From assembly GCF_001522545.3 (NCBI RefSeq), contig NC_031770.1, forward strand, positions 95,491,779-95,555,778: DNA of 64,000 nucleotides, read 5' to 3'. This document shows positions 61,901 to 64,000 of this stretch, piece after piece. The translations under genes were made by a program, and so were the position numbers. Each line of letters opens with the position of its first letter. Within the stretch, counting starts at the first letter, position 1. The stretch comes from Parus major (Eukaryota; Chordata; Aves; Passeriformes; Paridae). The notes under the pieces were generated by a model. That model had not been told where the DNA came from. It did no database searches and was given only the letters and a program-made list of their open reading frames with translations.

Positions 61901-64000
61901 TAGCATTTTAAAAAGGCAACAATAGCAGTCTTTTTTTTTTTAATGTAGTCACCTATTCATGTTTTCAAATGTCTTCTCATAAAATGTGAATTTCATTCAA
62001 CTGTACTGTGCACCTTTAACTGCTAAGGCTGTGTTGCAGTACTGGTGCAAGGGCAGACATGCACTCCCCTTCTAGGAGGGGGCTTGGTGAAGATAGAACA
62101 TTGAACTGTCTGTGTCCAAGGGGAGCTCCACTGCCTGTGAGAGCTCTGACTTGCTGTAGACATCTTGGGAGAGCCCTGGATCATGTCTGATCCTCATCAC
62201 CATACAGATTTGCCACTCTACAACCGCACTCCTTGGTAGAAAGTGCTGCTCCCACTTGCCTTTTTATTTTGCTCAGCTCCTGGCTCACCATCCCTCATGA
62301 ACCAGCTGCTCCTCACTGTGCTCTGACAGCTGACAGGATTATCCCTGGAAAAATGGGTTTCTTACAGGTTTGTTAGCAGCAGAACTTCTCCTTGACTGTG
62401 AGATTTAAATATTCTTATATCACAGAGAAGAACTGTAAAAAAAATTAATATTCATATGTGGGATATAGAGCATCCTTATTCATGTAAGTAAAATGGAGTG
62501 CTTCATTTTTCATAAGCTCAGGAAATGCCAGTTCAAATATGCTTCGCAAAATAGCAGCTGGTTGGACCTTTTGTTGTTGCAGTTCTTGATGAAAAGCAAA
62601 AGAAGATGATATTAAAATAATTTTAATTGAAAAATATGATGAAGGTTCACAATGGAGGAAGACTTTTAAACTAGATATTTTCCAAGATGTTTGCTTTTAG
62701 AATTTTTCAGAATTTAATTTACAAATTCTAAAGCTTTATTTTGACCCATAAAGGGATTTGATTTTTATAATATTGTTAATATGTTTTACACCTGTCAGTA
62801 AGAGTGATCTGTATAATGTTTGAAATATTTTACTTTGTTCTTTTGGTCTTGATTTCCAATGGGAACAAGTTATCTTTTTGACACTTCTGTTTGCCATGCT
62901 GAAAGATTGACATTGGAATTGTTTTTTCCTCCTGGGCCTGCTATGACACACACTATAAATGCTTTGAGTACAAAACAATAGATAGCTCAATTACATTACA
63001 TAGAAGATATTCTTAATGATTATGAAAATTATTCATTTAAGTATTGTGCCCTATAACTAGTAGTTTATGCACTGTTCCAAATCTCCAAGCCAGTCATTAG
63101 AGAAGATAATACAAGCCTTTTGAAACCTGAAAATCTTACAAATATACTTTCATCCTGAATTAAAACAAATATTTGTCAAAGTAACCATATTTCCAGTTAT
63201 ATTTCCAGTTAAGTAGAAACTCAGGGTTTCCCCTATATCCAGATCTAGTTTTTGTGGGAAACTGAGTGACTTGTGATGGTCATGGCTGAATCAAATCCTT
63301 GAGTAGAGAATTAGCCAACGATGCAATGATGTGTGACTTTACCCTTTGCACTTTCTGAACTGCACCCCCTTAGCCTTTGTTGGTCCAATGTCTTTTCACT
63401 GAAGATTCTGGTGTTCAGTTTTTGGCTTGCCTGTAGTGCTAACAGTTTCATCACTCTACATGTCTGCCACAGTTAACAGATGAAGAGATGGGATTTTTTT
63501 CCACTGTGGGGACCTGGAAGTGCTTGTAAAACTGGCTGTGATGGGAAAGGTATTGGGCAAAACTGGAGCTGGCCACTCACCCCTTCCTTGGGGTGCATAT
63601 TCCTGGCCAGGGAGAGTCAGTCCAGCCCACCAAGAGAAAAATGACTTTGTTGTTATTGTGGTTAAAAAGAAACCAGAGTTTTAAGATTCACCTAGGGAAA
63701 AAAATGTGCAGTGAAGGGTTTTGAGTATTTACTTTACAGATAAGCTGTGAGGAAAAACAGTTTGGTTTTAATTTTGCTGTATTAGGAGAGTACAAACTAT
63801 GTGAAATGGGAGAGAAAGTGTTTGTGGAGAGGATGCAATTGTGTGCTCAAGGTGTTTTTCTGGATGTGAGTCTCCTCTTAACCCACAGCTTTTCTATTGG
63901 ATGAGGAGGGAATCCTCTCAAGAGGGAGAGCACAAAATGGAAAAGGTGGAAGAAGCAGCAAGTGGATGTGTAGAACTGGCAGTGAGTGGGATGCCCATGA
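58903..64000. other. COLEC11 3' UTR and downstream intergenic DNA
   Basis: The 3' UTR follows the stop. Possible polyadenylation signals are ATTAAA at 59473-59478 and AATAAA at 60041-60046, 60127-60132 and 60719-60724; which is used cannot be decided from sequence. Beyond this I recognise no gene. ALLC, expected next by synteny, has no recognisable exon here. Confidence 0.5.
59530..59645 (+). mobile_element. CR1 LINE 3' tip
   Basis: A very short sense CR1 end: CTGCCCATGGCAGGTGTTTG, then GGTCTCTTCCAACCCAAACT and the terminal repeats ATTCTATGATTCCATGATTC. It may lie inside the COLEC11 3' UTR if the distal polyadenylation signals are used. Confidence 0.9.

Overview
The window is vertebrate nuclear DNA, almost certainly from a bird. 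It is densely seeded with CR1 LINE fragments in both orientations, which is the typical avian interspersed repeat. It also carries two LTR fragments of avian ERVL-like type. Three protein-coding genes are spliced with clean GT/AG introns. Their order, RNASEH1 (minus), RPS7 (plus), COLEC11 (plus), matches the order I recall for human 2p25, so this is a conserved syntenic block. In chicken the block should be on chromosome 3 (inference).

Layout. Positions 1-2,700 hold the 5' half of RNASEH1 on the minus strand. Five coding exons are present and the last exons run off the left edge. A CpG island covers its first two exons. Positions 2,700-6,190 are intergenic and contain one CR1 fragment and a piece of sequencing-library adapter built into the assembly at 4,112-4,138. 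Positions 6,190-7,110 are a CpG-island promoter with a TCTCGCGAGA palindrome just upstream of a pyrimidine tract, followed by the complete seven-exon RPS7 gene ending at 13,691. Positions 13.7-39.7 kb are a long gene-free, repeat-bearing interval. Positions 39,692-58,902 hold the complete coding region of COLEC11 in six coding exons, with introns of about 5.8 and 10 kb near the 5' end. Positions 58.9-64 kb are 3' UTR and downstream intergenic DNA with no recognisable gene.

The three genes are not a functional operon. RNASEH1 removes RNA:DNA hybrids in the nucleus and mitochondria. RPS7 is a 40S ribosomal protein. COLEC11 is a secreted collectin of the lectin complement pathway. The most actionable observations are the adapter artefact at 4.1 kb, the RNASEH1 dual start overlapped by an upstream ORF, and the RPS7 core promoter. 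I do not see a previously undescribed biological system here. Most remaining sequence is ordinary intron or intergenic DNA with decayed retroelements.
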